From: Phormidesmis sp. RL_2_1
Lineage (GTDB): Bacteria; Cyanobacteriota; Cyanobacteriia; Phormidesmidales; Phormidesmidaceae
Direction: 5' to 3'
Length of the DNA: 64,000 nucleotides
NCBI GenBank assembly: GCA_012033015.1
Contig: JAAUPS010000002.1
Location: 1 to 64,000, forward strand
Made by a program: the position numbers and the translations under genes. The notes beneath the pieces are model-generated. The model did no database searches. It worked only from the letters and a program-made list of their open reading frames with translations, and had not been told where the DNA came from. Of this stretch, positions 29,701 to 40,534 are shown piece by piece (positions within the stretch are counted from its first letter, which is position 1; every line of letters starts with the position of its first letter).

Positions 29701-32700
29701 CTAGCGACCTTGATGGCCTCGCTTGATGGGCGGAGAAGTCAAAGCGCTAGAGTTTCGTTTCAAAACGATTAAGGCGATCGCACCGACTATTAAACCCAAC
29801 ACCTGACTCGGCTCCGGAATAGAGAGTGGATTGTCCGGATCGGTCAGCTCATCGGTGCCATTTTCTACCGTACGATTGAAGCGATCGGCGCTGGCTTCGG
29901 CCTGTCTGAGGGCTTCTCGCTGTCGCTCATCGACCAAGACAAGCATAGATGAATAGGGGGTGACAATCCCCGTGCGCTGGGCGATCGCATGAACCCGATC
30001 TAAAGCAGCGACTGCGCTCATATCTCGGGTGCGGCTTTGCTGGTTGATGAGCTGTCGCGCTGCGATCGCAGCGAAACGACCCTGAACAGCATCTGCAGCA
30101 GCATCTCGCTCAACATCTGCAACCGCCGCCTGTTCAACAGCTTCCACCTTCCAGGTATAGCCATCGAGCACAGTGGTTTCAGCCGATGTCCACCCAATCC
30201 TTTGCAGCGCTGCTGTCACCCCAGTTTCTACACCGCCTCGGCTGGCCTGCAATTGCTGCAATAGGCCATCTTCGTAGGCCGCAGGCACTTTGCCATCAAT
30301 ATGCACGAGCCACAGCGGTGCGTCTAACGCGGGCAGTTCACCCTTGTCTTGGGCGAGTGCATAACTGCCCTCGTCGGTGAGCAGCAAAATGGCATCGTAG
30401 GTGCGATCGCCTTTAGCCGCCGCAAACTGTTGGAGCATCTCCGCAGGCTGCAAGCTACCATAAAATAGCAGGTCGTTGACCGACAAATCAGACTGCACCG
30501 CCGCTGCCTTGGCCGCATCCCCATGGACAGCATCTTCGCTTAAAGCCGCCACAGCCCGACCGACACTGGGCACGTAATAATCCAGGCTATTTTGAGCGGC
30601 TTGAGTTTGAGCGGCTTGGTTTTGAGCGGCTTGAATCTGCTCAACAGCCTGCTTCAACGCTTGCTGATGCTCGCCCATACTGTAAGAGGTATCTACCACA
30701 ATGGCAAAGCGCTGCTGGCCTGTCGGTCGTTTGTGCTGATGGGCGCTCAGCGGAGCAGCACTGACGTGATAGCCGTCTGCAAGCGTGATGCTATGGGGCT
30801 GAGCCTTGGCTTTTTTGGCCGGAATTGCTGTTTCAAACCAGTCATCTGCCGATAGCTCGACGCGGCCTCGATCACGCTGATGCAGTGTGTCATCTGTCCA
30901 AAAAATATTTCGCTTTTCGATGAGCTGAGGCAATGGCCATTGACCATCGGCCTGCATCACCTGATAGGTCAAGCGCAGATGCAGCTCACCCGGCAGGCGC
31001 TTGCCCGTTCGGTTTGGTTCATTGTCCACGCGCGCAGCCGGAATTGGGAATATCCGCAGACGGTACTGCCTTGGCCCCACCTGCTCTAGCAGGGCCGGAT
31101 CGGTTGGCCGCTGAAACTTGGCCCTTTCCACTTCCGCGTTGTACACCTTTTGGGCCGCGCCACGGGGAGAAACCACAAAGGGAAACAGCTCGGGCTCGGC
31201 GGCAGTGCCTAGCCACAGACCATTAATCGCAGCGCTTTCGGGAAGAGAAAAAGCATAAAAAAATTTCTTGATCTTCAATCGTAGAGTTTTCGTATAGCTC
31301 ATTGATTTCTACCGTGGCCCAATCGCCTTGTGCGCTCACAGTGACAGACTGACTCGCCAAGCGAACGACCTTTTGATCGAGGTTTAGCAGACCCGCTTTG
31401 GTTTCGTCCCGATTAGCAGTGGCCTGCAGAGCCTTGCGAATAGCAACCCGCTCACCTTTTTGAATGGGCTGATCAAAAACTGAGCATACAGGTCAGCCGC
31501 GCGTTCTACATCACCCCGTTCACCACGATAGAGAAACGGAGAGAGTAACCCATTGTGAATCGTTTGCACCAAACTAGCGCTCCTTTCATTCAGCCTCACC
31601 GTATGGAGGTAGGTGTTTTTCAGCAAATCACTTTGTGACCAAGGGCTAAGATAGCGATATCGCTGCAAGTAGGCGTTGGTCAAACCGGCTCGGATGGTGT
31701 TCGCTTGCTGGAGCTGAGTTTGGCGATCGCGCCTTAGGGCCTCGGGGGTCAAGGCTGGGGCTAGCTGTTCTGGGGCTAGCTGCTCTGGGGCTAGCTGTTC
31801 TGGGGCTAATAAATTAAAGGCTTTGACTTGAGGTTGGCTTTGCACACCGACAAATAGCAGGCCGCTGAGGGTTAGGGTAATGCCTGTGATTGCCAGACTC
31901 TTAGCATGACCATGCTGGGTGCCAAATGCAGTGCGAATTCTAGCCCAGGCCCTGACATACATACTGGTGAAAACGTAGGGCATGGACAAGAAAATTAGCA
32001 GCGTGAAAATGCTCAGAAAACCAAATGCACTGACGACAAGGGTAGAAGTGAGCCATGAAACCATTTGGCCGGGATGACGAAGCAGATAGCCAATATGGTT
32101 TAGACGGTAGCCGATAGAAGACCACCAGTTCATTGACCAAAGTCCTGAGAAGCCATCTATCACGGTGCCAAGCAACACCGGCAAGCTGTACAGCAACAGC
32201 AATATGCCGACATAGAGGCCCACGAGCAACATCAAGCTGTGGCTGATCATTTGCACTTGGGCAAGGCGAGGGCGGTAGGCGGCGTAGCCGGAGAGTAGCT
32301 CAATGGCAAACATTGCGATCGCAACCACGACTAGCCCTAAGGTAAAGCCTGTCGCCAGTGTCAGCTCACGAATTAAGAACATGCGTAGCAGACACAGGGT
32401 AAACAAGGGCGCTTCTACGCCATAGAACAATCGCATCAGCAACACAGGATACTTGCGCAGTCGCACAAAACCCAGAAGAGTACTGATCAGTGGCACTATC
32501 ATTAGCGCTGCAAAGCTGATGGTAAAAGTCAAGTCCACTTCGCCGATGCGCGTCGCTTGGAGCAGATCGAGGCCATACTGCGGTAAAAACCACAGGTACA
32601 TCAGACCTATGAAAACCAAGTTCCAAACCCAGAACACCAGGTGAGAAACAATATGCAGGATATTTTTACCTGGGCTTGCCCTGAGGCCCTTCATTAGGCC

Positions 32701-32730
32701 ATTCTTGAGGTGCTTGATCAGCGTTTTCAT
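29701..32730 (-). pseudogene. PEP-CTERM-family integral membrane protein (TIGR02921-like), carrying a 1-nt deletion and a 1-nt insertion
   Basis: 31384..32730 gives the multi-TM N-terminus; the intervening frame gives FDQPIQKGERVAIRKALQATANRDETKAGLLNLDQKVV...ELYENSTIEDQEIF; 29701..31302 continues YAFSLPESAAINGLWLG and ends IPEPSQVLGLIVGAIALIVLKRNSS. Confidence 0.8.
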
Positions 32731-33057
32731 CAGGTTTTCCTCACAGGTTGGCCAACGGGCTCTGGAAAGGGGTCATTGCAGACAACCACAGGACGAAGGC
32801 GCTGTTTTCCGAATAGTTTTGTTTTGGTGAGATAAAGATTTTTGCAATTTGCAGCGCCTGAGGCTACGGTTGCTTTAAATTTCCCCCGCAGAGGGTGGTT
32901 GCAATCAGGCTACGCCGGAGTTCTCATCCCTCTCGATAATGACCTTATGAATACCTTATGAATAATAGTGAGACTAGCTTGTGAACCCTAGGGAGGCGCT
33001 GTATCCTTCAAGGAAAAGCTAGCGTTGGAGTCCCTTCACAGGCAGGAAGCAGACAAC

Positions 33058-34110
33058 ATGATAGATAATGCCACCACTGACCTCGCCCATGGCCCCACCC
33101 ATGCCCCGACAAAAGGCGTCTACATTTTGGCAAATGACGTTGTTTTCGATCAGTTATTAGCGCTGATTCATAGCCTGGAGAAAAATGCAGGCACTGATTT
33201 ACCGATTTGCGTGGTGCCTTATGACGATAATACGGCGCGATCGCGCGCAGCAACCGAACGCTATAGCCAAGTACAGTGGTTTGACGATCAGGCAATTTTG
33301 ACCAAGTGGGAAACGTTTGCCACGCAAATCTGGCAGGCCCATCCGTCAGCCTTTGACGACTGGCAACGACGCGGCATTACGGGCGTGAGTCGGATGGGTA
33401 TGCACCGCCGGTTTTGTTGTTTTGATGGCCCATTTGAGCGATTTATCTATTTAGATGCAGATATCTTAGCGATGAGTTCGCTAGATCTTTTGTTTGATAG
33501 TTTGGAAACCTGTGATTTTGTCACCTATGACTTTCAGTACAAAGATCTCAGTCACGTTTTTGATGTAAATGCATCGGCACTAACCGATGTTTTTGAGCGC
33601 GATCGCCTAGAAACCGAGATCTTTTGCGCAGGGCTGTATGGCTCGAAAAAAGGCATCTTCACAGATAAAATGCTCGCTGACTTACTGAACGACTTGCAAG
33701 CAGGAGAGGCCAGCATCCTCTATTACAACGGGCCAGATCAGTCCATTTTGAACTACATGGTGATGAAGTCAAACCTCAAGGCCATGAACCTATCGAGAAC
33801 ATTACCTGCTGAGCATCGAACCGGCTGCTGTGTGACCTCTGATCACTTCCAAGAGAAAGATCATTTACTGTTCGACCATCAGGTACAGCTCACTTATCTC
33901 CACTATATCGGCGTCGGCTCCAAGTTCTTTAAACAACTGTGCGCAGGCCAAAACATCACCTTTCCCTACCGCGATCTGTTCTTATACTATCGCTATCTCA
34001 ATGGCGATGAGCAACCCCAACTCACTGGCAAACCAGTTGACTATCAACCGCCTGCCTTAACTCGGTGGCAAAAGCTCACCCGCAAAGCACGTCAACTGGT
34101 TTCCACCTAG
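33058..34110 (+). CDS. Glycosyltransferase-like, Npun_R2821/Npun_R2823-type protein
   Basis: GVYILANDVVFDQLLALIHSLEKNAGTDLPICVVPYDD; RFIYLDADILAM; YNGPDQSILNYM. Confidence 0.75.
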   Translation: MIDNATTDLAHGPTHAPTKGVYILANDVVFDQLLALIHSLEKNAGTDLPICVVPYDDNTARSRAATERYSQVQWFDDQAILTKWETFATQIWQAHPSAFDDWQRRGITGVSRMGMHRRFCCFDGPFERFIYLDADILAMSSLDLLFDSLETCDFVTYDFQYKDLSHVFDVNASALTDVFERDRLETEIFCAGLYGSKKGIFTDKMLADLLNDLQAGEASILYYNGPDQSILNYMVMKSNLKAMNLSRTLPAEHRTGCCVTSDHFQEKDHLLFDHQVQLTYLHYIGVGSKFFKQLCAGQNITFPYRDLFLYYRYLNGDEQPQLTGKPVDYQPPALTRWQKLTRKARQLVST

Positions 34111-34202
34111 CCTCTTGGTTTCCACCTAACCTATCTGCTGAATCTATCTTCTGAATCTATCGACTACATCTGTAGACTAAATCTATCGACTAAGTCTATT
34201 GG

Positions 34203-34337
34203 CCCCATAGATAGCGTGTGCCAGATGCATAACGCCGACGGCGAGGCTACGCCAACGAGTACACACGCGTCGCTTGGCCCGTTGTCACGTCATGGTTTCA
34301 GCCACATGCCGCACCTCAGCGACCAAAGCTACCCTAC
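34203..34337 (-). repeat. Dispersed repeat (type I)
   Basis: GATGCATAACGCCGACGGCGAGGCTACGCCAACG and CGTCGCTTGGCCCGTTGTCACGTCATGGTTTCAGCC...CCTCAGCGACCAAAGCTA, shared with 42.8, 46.9, 48.2 and 50.1 kb. Confidence 0.7.
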
Positions 34338-35104
34338 CAAGGCAACCGGCTACCATCCCAAGAGAAAAATTCGCCACTATCTGCCGGACTCAAATCAGAC
34401 ATCACATCGATTAACTGACGAGCTGTGCGCTCTGGAGCGAAAAGCTTTTCGGGCGGGACTCCTCGCTGAAAGGGTTTAGAAAGCTGAGTGTCTGTGGTAC
34501 CGGGATGCAGCATCACAATCACGGTATTAGGACAGCGACGAGCGTATTCAATCGCCGCCGTTTTTAAAAACATATTGAGCGCTGCCTTAGAGGCACGGTA
34601 GCCGTACCAGCCGCCAATACGGTTGTCGCCAATGCTGCCAATTTTGGCAGAAATAGTGGCCAGTAGGCTGGGATCTTCATGCTTTAGTAGGGGCATCAGG
34701 TGTTTCACCAACAGCACGGGGCCAATGCTGTTGACTTTGAAGTAGTTAAGCAAGTTATCAGCATTAAGCTGGCGCAGTGCTTTTTCTGGCTGCTGCTGGC
34801 CATTGTGCAAAAGACCGACGCAGTTGATCACCCAATGGAGCTGAGGCGCAATGTGTTTAATATCCTTGATGCGCTGCTCTATCTGGACTTCATCAGTCAC
34901 ATCCATAGAGATGCAGTGTAGGCGAGCATGTTGCTCAGCCAGGGCAAACAGCTCAGTAGCCGTACTGGCTGAGCGATAGGTCGCAAAGAGGTGGCCAATA
35001 CGGTTTTCAGCGATCAGCTGCTTGACAAACGCTAAGCCAATCCCCTGAGTAGCACCGACAACTAGCACATTAACAGCAGTGACATTGGCCAGTAGAGACA
35101 TCAT
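34334..35104 (-). CDS. Short-chain dehydrogenase/reductase
   Basis: NVLVVGATQGIGLAFVKQLI; INCVGLLH; YRASKAALNMF. Confidence 0.92.
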   Translation of the reverse strand: MMSLLANVTAVNVLVVGATQGIGLAFVKQLIAENRIGHLFATYRSASTATELFALAEQHARLHCISMDVTDEVQIEQRIKDIKHIAPQLHWVINCVGLLHNGQQQPEKALRQLNADNLLNYFKVNSIGPVLLVKHLMPLLKHEDPSLLATISAKIGSIGDNRIGGWYGYRASKAALNMFLKTAAIEYARRCPNTVIVMLHPGTTDTQLSKPFQRGVPPEKLFAPERTARQLIDVMSDLSPADSGEFFSWDGSRLPW

Positions 35105-35186
35105 GGCAGCAAGAACATAAAACTGTCCTTGAGCCTAACACTTTCTCTTAAAGGACTTGCCATCTCTGGCCATCTCATCAGCTATA

Positions 35187-35364
35187 GCCTCTGTCGAGTG
35201 CGTGAGAACAATAGTCATTCTCTTCGGACTAGCAGCAGCTCACTCGTGAGACCCTGCGTCGCTTGGCGGCGATCAGGAATGCTCACCAAGATAAGGAATG
35301 CTCACCAAGACAAAGTAAGGATGCATCCGTCAAAATGCATCCTTACTTTGCGATATCAACTTTA
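35187..35364 (+). repeat. Dispersed mosaic repeat (type II, long version)
   Basis: All modules present; ends in a perfect 16-bp hairpin CAAAGTAAGGATGCAT-ccgtcaaa-ATGCATCCTTACTTTG. Confidence 0.75.
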
Positions 35365-35440
35365 CTTTTGCCCCTTTCCCCTTGACTCAGCCTAGGATGC
35401 TGTGTTCGCACAAGCCCTTAGGGTGAGCCGCTCAGAGCGT

Positions 35441-35953
35441 TTAGCTGAGTGTACTTGCCATCAACTGACGACATTTGGCTTCGGCGGCTTGGTGAGCTTG
35501 CATAATTTCTTCTAGCTGTTGCTGCTGAGCTTGGATAATAGCTTGCTGAGCCTGTAGCTGCATGGCCTGCTGGCGAATTCTGAGCTGGTTTTTGATCCGG
35601 GCTAAGACCTCTGCTGGGTGAAAGGGTTTGTTGATGTAATCAGCAGCACCTACTTCAAAAGCTTTGATTTTATCGAAGGTGAGATCTAGCGCACTGAGAA
35701 AAATCACCGGAATATCTTGGGTTTGCTGATCGGCTTTGAGCTGTTGGCAAACTTCATAGCCGTTCATATCTGGCATCATGATATCGAGCAAAATCAAATC
35801 GGGCTGAAAGCGGGGAACATTGCTCAAAGCCAAGGGGCCATCGGGCGATTGCCTGACTTCATAACCTTCTTCGACCAGCAGTTTGGCTAACAGCCGCAGG
35901 TTTTCAGGCAAATCATCAACAACCAGGATTTTGGTGCGTTCCGCAAGTTCCAT
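35441..35953 (-). CDS. Response regulator (REC plus coiled-coil tail)
   Basis: KILVVDDLPENLRLLAKLLVEEGYEVRQ; LILLDIMMPDMNGYEVC; INKPFHPAEVLARIKNQL. Confidence 0.93.
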   Translation of the reverse strand: MELAERTKILVVDDLPENLRLLAKLLVEEGYEVRQSPDGPLALSNVPRFQPDLILLDIMMPDMNGYEVCQQLKADQQTQDIPVIFLSALDLTFDKIKAFEVGAADYINKPFHPAEVLARIKNQLRIRQQAMQLQAQQAIIQAQQQQLEEIMQAHQAAEAKCRQLMASTLS

Positions 35954-36109
35954 CGCTTCAAATGCCTATGACAAGAACGGTACAAGTAACCCTATTTTGC
36001 CCAAATCAGTGCTGATTGATACATTGCCAAACAGGATGGCCTCAGATATTTCACATCAATAGCAGTTGATATATACAGTATGGGCAATCTGCTAGTACCG
36101 TTTCTGAAA

Positions 36110-36544
36110 ATGTCGATTGTGAATATCTTACTGGTTGAGGATGACTATTTGCTCGGTCGTGGGACTGCCCGCCTGTTGGAAAAGTTAGGAAACCACCGCG
36201 TCAGGCTAACGCATAAGGCTGCTGATGTGTTCAAACATTGTCAATCGGGAGCGATAGATCTGGTGATTATGGATATTAATTTACCAGGCACCTTTTGGCA
36301 GGGGGAGGAGGTGACTGGCATAGACTTATCCCGATTGCTCAAATGCCAGCCATCGACGGCCCACTTGCCTATTGTGCTGCTGACGGCCCATGCCGTGGAT
36401 GCCGATAGAACACATTTTCTGAATGATTCGCTAGCGGATTGCCTTTGCAGTAAGCCAATTGCTGACTATGATGACTTTCTCTCATTGCTAGCCCAGTTAG
36501 AAGGCGGCGATGACAGTCATGGGATATCTATGTCAGCTTCCTGA
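36110..36544 (+). CDS. Single-domain response regulator
   Basis: NILLVEDDYLLGRGTARLLE; LVIMDINLPG; PIVLLTAHAV. Confidence 0.85.
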   Translation: MSIVNILLVEDDYLLGRGTARLLEKLGNHRVRLTHKAADVFKHCQSGAIDLVIMDINLPGTFWQGEEVTGIDLSRLLKCQPSTAHLPIVLLTAHAVDADRTHFLNDSLADCLCSKPIADYDDFLSLLAQLEGGDDSHGISMSAS

Positions 36545-39500
36545 TAGGCCATTTTGAAGAGAACTGGCTTCTTCGAGACTGGTTTCGCTGGCCTGTTGCA
36601 GACTGGCCGTTTGCAGACTGGCCTGTTGTAGACTGGCCAACAGCGTTTTGTAGGCGAAGGTCTTGACAGATTTTTCAATGATTTGGGCCAGGCTCTGGTG
36701 CTCTTCAGCAAGCTGAGAGGCCAAGGTTAAGATTGCCTTGTCGTCTAGATCAAGCGTGGCTTGAGTCAGGGCATATTGCCATGATGGCGGTGTTCGCGCT
36801 AGCAGGTTGGGTAGCGTTTCTGTGGGATGGGTTTGGCTGGGGGGCAAGGATTGCTGAGTCTGGGGCTGTTGATCACCAGCGGGAAAACCAGCACGGGTAG
36901 AGACAAAGGTGGTAGTAGAGGCGATCGCATCATATTGATAGCGCACATCCAAATATTGAGCCATTTTGTTGAAAATTTCACTGGCCTGCAGAGGTTTGCT
37001 GACAAAATCATTACAGCCACTGGCGATCGCACTGGCGCGATTGTCATCAAAGGCACTCGCTGTCAGGGCAATAATCGGCGTTTGGCCTGCTGATGGGTTG
37101 GAAGGATCTGTGGCTTCAAGCGCTCTAATTCGCCGTGTGGCCTCTTCCCCACTCATCACGGGCATTCGCATATCCATCCAAATCAGATCAGGATGCCAAG
37201 CTTGCCACTGCGCCAGCGCCTCTTTACCATTGGTCGCTTGCTTGACCTCAAATCCGACAGGTGTGAGCAAATGGGTGAGTAACCTGCGGTTAAAAGCCAC
37301 ATCATCAACCACCAAAATTTTGTAACTGGGCTGATGGGCGGCGAGTCCAACAACGCGCCCTTGAGACTCCGGCGAGGGGCTGCAAAAGTCTGATTCTACC
37401 GGCGTTACTACAATCTCAAAACTGAATGTAGACCCCTCCCCAACCACTGAGCTAACGGTCAGTTCCCCGCCTAGCAGTCGCACGTATTCAGAAGAAATCG
37501 CTAAGCCTAGGCCCGTACCTTCATGGGCTGTGAGCCCGGATTGAATCTGTACAAATGCCTCAAATAGGCGCTGTTGATCAGCAAGGGGGATGCCGGAGCC
37601 AGTATCTGTGACTGCAAAGGTGAGAGTTGGCTGGTCGGTCGCCGCTGAAGAGGCCGCTACCGGAATCACTGGAGGATGGCTTGAGGCTGACGATAGCCTA
37701 GCTTCGAGGGTGATAGTCCCTGTCACAGTGAATTTGAGAGCGTTGCTCAGTAAGTTGATCAAAATTTGCCGCAGCTTGAGGCGATCGCTACAAACAATCC
37801 GGGGTAAGTGGGGCGATCGCACTATTTCAAACTGAAGGCCCTTATCCCTCATAGAACTGTGAAACATCTGTTGCAGTTCGTCTAACAACCGGTACAAATC
37901 GAACTCATTTTGGAGCAGGGTAACCTGCCCAGCTTCAATTTTGGAGATATCTAGCACATCATTAATCAGTGCTAGTAGATGCTCTCCACTGCGATAAATA
38001 ATATCGAGGTTCTCTTGTTGATCGGCCTTGGGATAATCGTTTTTAAGGATGTGGGTAAACCCTAAAATGGCGTTTAAAGGCGATCGCAACTCGTGGCTCA
38101 TATTCGCCAGAAATTCGCTTTTAGCTCGGTTGGCCGCTTCCGCTGCGGCGCTAGCATGGGCGAGCTTTTGTACCGCCTGCTTGCGCTCAGTAATATCTTC
38201 AAACACGTACAGATAGGCAAACGTCACATGATTCTCTTGAATAGGGCCATAGATGCGACGCAGTGTGCGGCCATCTAACAAAGGCACCTCATCTTCGATA
38301 ATTTTGTTGCCATGGCTAAAATCTTCAGCCGTAGAAGCCGCAATAAAAGCACCTAGATCAATATTACTCAGACACTCAGTCAACAACTGTTCACCATTTA
38401 GCTCGCCTTTGACCACCGCAGCTTGCAAATGCTCTAGCTGCCAAATGTGATAAAACTCTGAGTTAACAAACAATGCCTGATTGCTGTGACAATCCATCAC
38501 AAAAATGCCCGTGGGCAATAGGTCATTGATCGCTCGCAGCAAGGCTGCGTTGCGGCGCAATTTGGCCTTTGCTTTATTCCGCTCTGTGACATCTACCAGT
38601 ACGCCTAAAGAGCTGCCAGAGCAGGTTGTACCATCGTATTCAGCTAGGGTGGACAGTAGCACATCCATGCGATCGCCATTCTTTTTGAGGAAATAGCAGA
38701 GCTTATCGCGGCAGTCTGCCTGCGTATCCGATGCCAAAAGAATACGCTGAATATCTTGCTTAGAGTCTTCGGCGACAAAATTGCACAGAGGCTGACCGAT
38801 AACTTCTGCCTTTTCATAGCCCAACTTTTCTAGCCAGTAGTGACTAACATTGACAATGCGGGCCTGAGCATCCACTGAGTGCAGCATCGCAGGCGTCTCT
38901 TCGTACAGATGGCGATAGCGAGATTCACTGTCTTGCAGAGACTTAAACGTCTCTAAATAGTGAGAAATATCAACTTGGCTGCCCACATAGTGGGTCACCA
39001 CACCGTTGTTATTCAGCAAAGGAGAAAGGGTAAGCTCATTCCAAAAGGCCGTACCGTCTTTGCGATAGTTGCGCAGTAGGACTTTGCATTTCGTCCCAGC
39101 GGCAACCGCCTGGCGGATATCGTCTAAGCCGATTTGCTCAGTCTCTTCCCCTTGCAAAAAACGGCAGTTTTTACCCCATATCTCTGCAGCGTCATATCCG
39201 GTTAGCGCTTCAAAGCTAGGACTGACATAAATAATGGGTAGATCTGGCTGTTGAGCATCGCAGATGATCAAACCGTTGGATGAGTGTGCCACGGCCTGAC
39301 GAAACAGATCGAGTTCTGGCGTTAGTCCAGGGACATCTGCCGGGTGTGTCGCTGGCTGCTCGGCTAGCTTGTCTAGGTTGTTTTGTGCGTACAGCAGCGC
39401 CAATTTGACGGCTACTTGGCAACAGATATATATCAGGCTAGCGCCGCCCCAAACAGCTAGCGCCAAGACCAGCTTAGGCGACAGCATCATGGCAAAATCA

Positions 39501-39550
39501 GACGATGAATGTTGCCAGATATCGGCCCAAAAGCTAGACACCACATGCAT
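36533..39550 (-). CDS. LOV-PAS-PAS hybrid histidine kinase with C-terminal REC
   Basis: TM helix; LOV motif GYDAAEIWGKNCRFLQGEETE...LLRNYRKDGTAFWNELTLSPL...HYVGSQVDIS; HisKA MSHELRSPLNAILGF; GTGLGLAIS; REC YKILVVDDVAFNRRLL. Confidence 0.93.
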   Translation of the reverse strand: MHVVSSFWADIWQHSSSDFAMMLSPKLVLALAVWGGASLIYICCQVAVKLALLYAQNNLDKLAEQPATHPADVPGLTPELDLFRQAVAHSSNGLIICDAQQPDLPIIYVSPSFEALTGYDAAEIWGKNCRFLQGEETEQIGLDDIRQAVAAGTKCKVLLRNYRKDGTAFWNELTLSPLLNNNGVVTHYVGSQVDISHYLETFKSLQDSESRYRHLYEETPAMLHSVDAQARIVNVSHYWLEKLGYEKAEVIGQPLCNFVAEDSKQDIQRILLASDTQADCRDKLCYFLKKNGDRMDVLLSTLAEYDGTTCSGSSLGVLVDVTERNKAKAKLRRNAALLRAINDLLPTGIFVMDCHSNQALFVNSEFYHIWQLEHLQAAVVKGELNGEQLLTECLSNIDLGAFIAASTAEDFSHGNKIIEDEVPLLDGRTLRRIYGPIQENHVTFAYLYVFEDITERKQAVQKLAHASAAAEAANRAKSEFLANMSHELRSPLNAILGFTHILKNDYPKADQQENLDIIYRSGEHLLALINDVLDISKIEAGQVTLLQNEFDLYRLLDELQQMFHSSMRDKGLQFEIVRSPHLPRIVCSDRLKLRQILINLLSNALKFTVTGTITLEARLSSASSHPPVIPVAASSAATDQPTLTFAVTDTGSGIPLADQQRLFEAFVQIQSGLTAHEGTGLGLAISSEYVRLLGGELTVSSVVGEGSTFSFEIVVTPVESDFCSPSPESQGRVVGLAAHQPSYKILVVDDVAFNRRLLTHLLTPVGFEVKQATNGKEALAQWQAWHPDLIWMDMRMPVMSGEEATRRIRALEATDPSNPSAGQTPIIALTASAFDDNRASAIASGCNDFVSKPLQASEIFNKMAQYLDVRYQYDAIASTTTFVSTRAGFPAGDQQPQTQQSLPPSQTHPTETLPNLLARTPPSWQYALTQATLDLDDKAILTLASQLAEEHQSLAQIIEKSVKTFAYKTLLASLQQASLQTASLQQASETSLEEASSLQNGLSGS

Positions 39551-39697
39551 ACATTAGTTCCCCTTTGAGCAATGCTTTTGGCCGTTGCTTTTGGCCAACC
39601 CTTTGAGCCTGCTCACCCAGAAAAACCTGATGCAGACCCTATATAGATCTACCCAAACGAGTCCGTGCTGGAACATGGCTCCTAGGCTGCCTAGGGG

Positions 39698-40347
39698 CTA
39701 AAGGGGAGATGGGGGATGGGGAGGGACGACCAAGTTGACTAGGGTGGTGACAATGCGATCGCTCTCCATGGGCATGACTTCTGCACCGCCGAGCACCCGC
39801 TGCAAAATCACAAAATAAATCAGCGTGCCGCCAAATGTACGGGCCGTTGCTTCAGGATCACTGAGCTGCAATTCTGTGCGCGAAGCCAAATAACGCGTTA
39901 GCGCATCGAACAGGGGCTTCGCGACGTTTGCACATAGGGCTGAGCGAGTTCAGGAAAGCGTCCTGACTCACCGACAATCAGCCGCATAAATTCACAAAAT
40001 TGCGAGTCACCCGCCGCGTCATCCAAAACCTTTTCGGCCAATTCACGCAGCACGACCCTAGGTTCTCCTTGCAATGCATTGCGATCGCGCGGGTCAAATA
40101 CCGTGCGAAACTTATGCTCGGCAAGCTGCTGCACAAGCGCAGCAAACAAACTGGCTTTGTCTTGAAAATGGCTGTACACCGTCGCTTTAGAGACGCCAGC
40201 CGTAGCGGCAACACGATCCATACTGGTGGCCGCATAGCCATTGGCCAAAAATTCCTGCATCGCTCCATCCACAATCGCCGCTGCTTTAACGGCAGATTTT
40301 TTACGTTCTCGGCGAGAGATAGGAATCACAAGGCAAGGATCACACAA
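39698..40347 (-). pseudogene. TetR-family regulator, split by a 1-nt deletion near 39927
   Basis: HTH IVDGAMQEFLANGYAATSMDRVAATAGVSKATVYSHFQDKASLF; restored frame ...PYVQTVAKPLFDALTRYLASRTELQLSDPEATARTFGGTLIYFVILQRV. Confidence 0.88.
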
Positions 40348-40534
40348 GGGGCTGACACAGGCGGCTCGGAAAAATCACACCAGGGAAAATGACACCAGGC
40401 AAAATCACTCAGATAAGCCTGTAGACAGCTTAATACATTACCCTACACAACACACGAAGGCGGCACAATCACCGACCAGAGCTTGTTCTTATATCGCAAA
40501 GTTAAGGTGCAAAAATCATTGCCTGCTTCTCAAG

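Noticed and set aside
34216-34479. 87-aa + strand ORF
   Set aside because: Built from a dispersed repeat and the antisense of the SDR 3' end.
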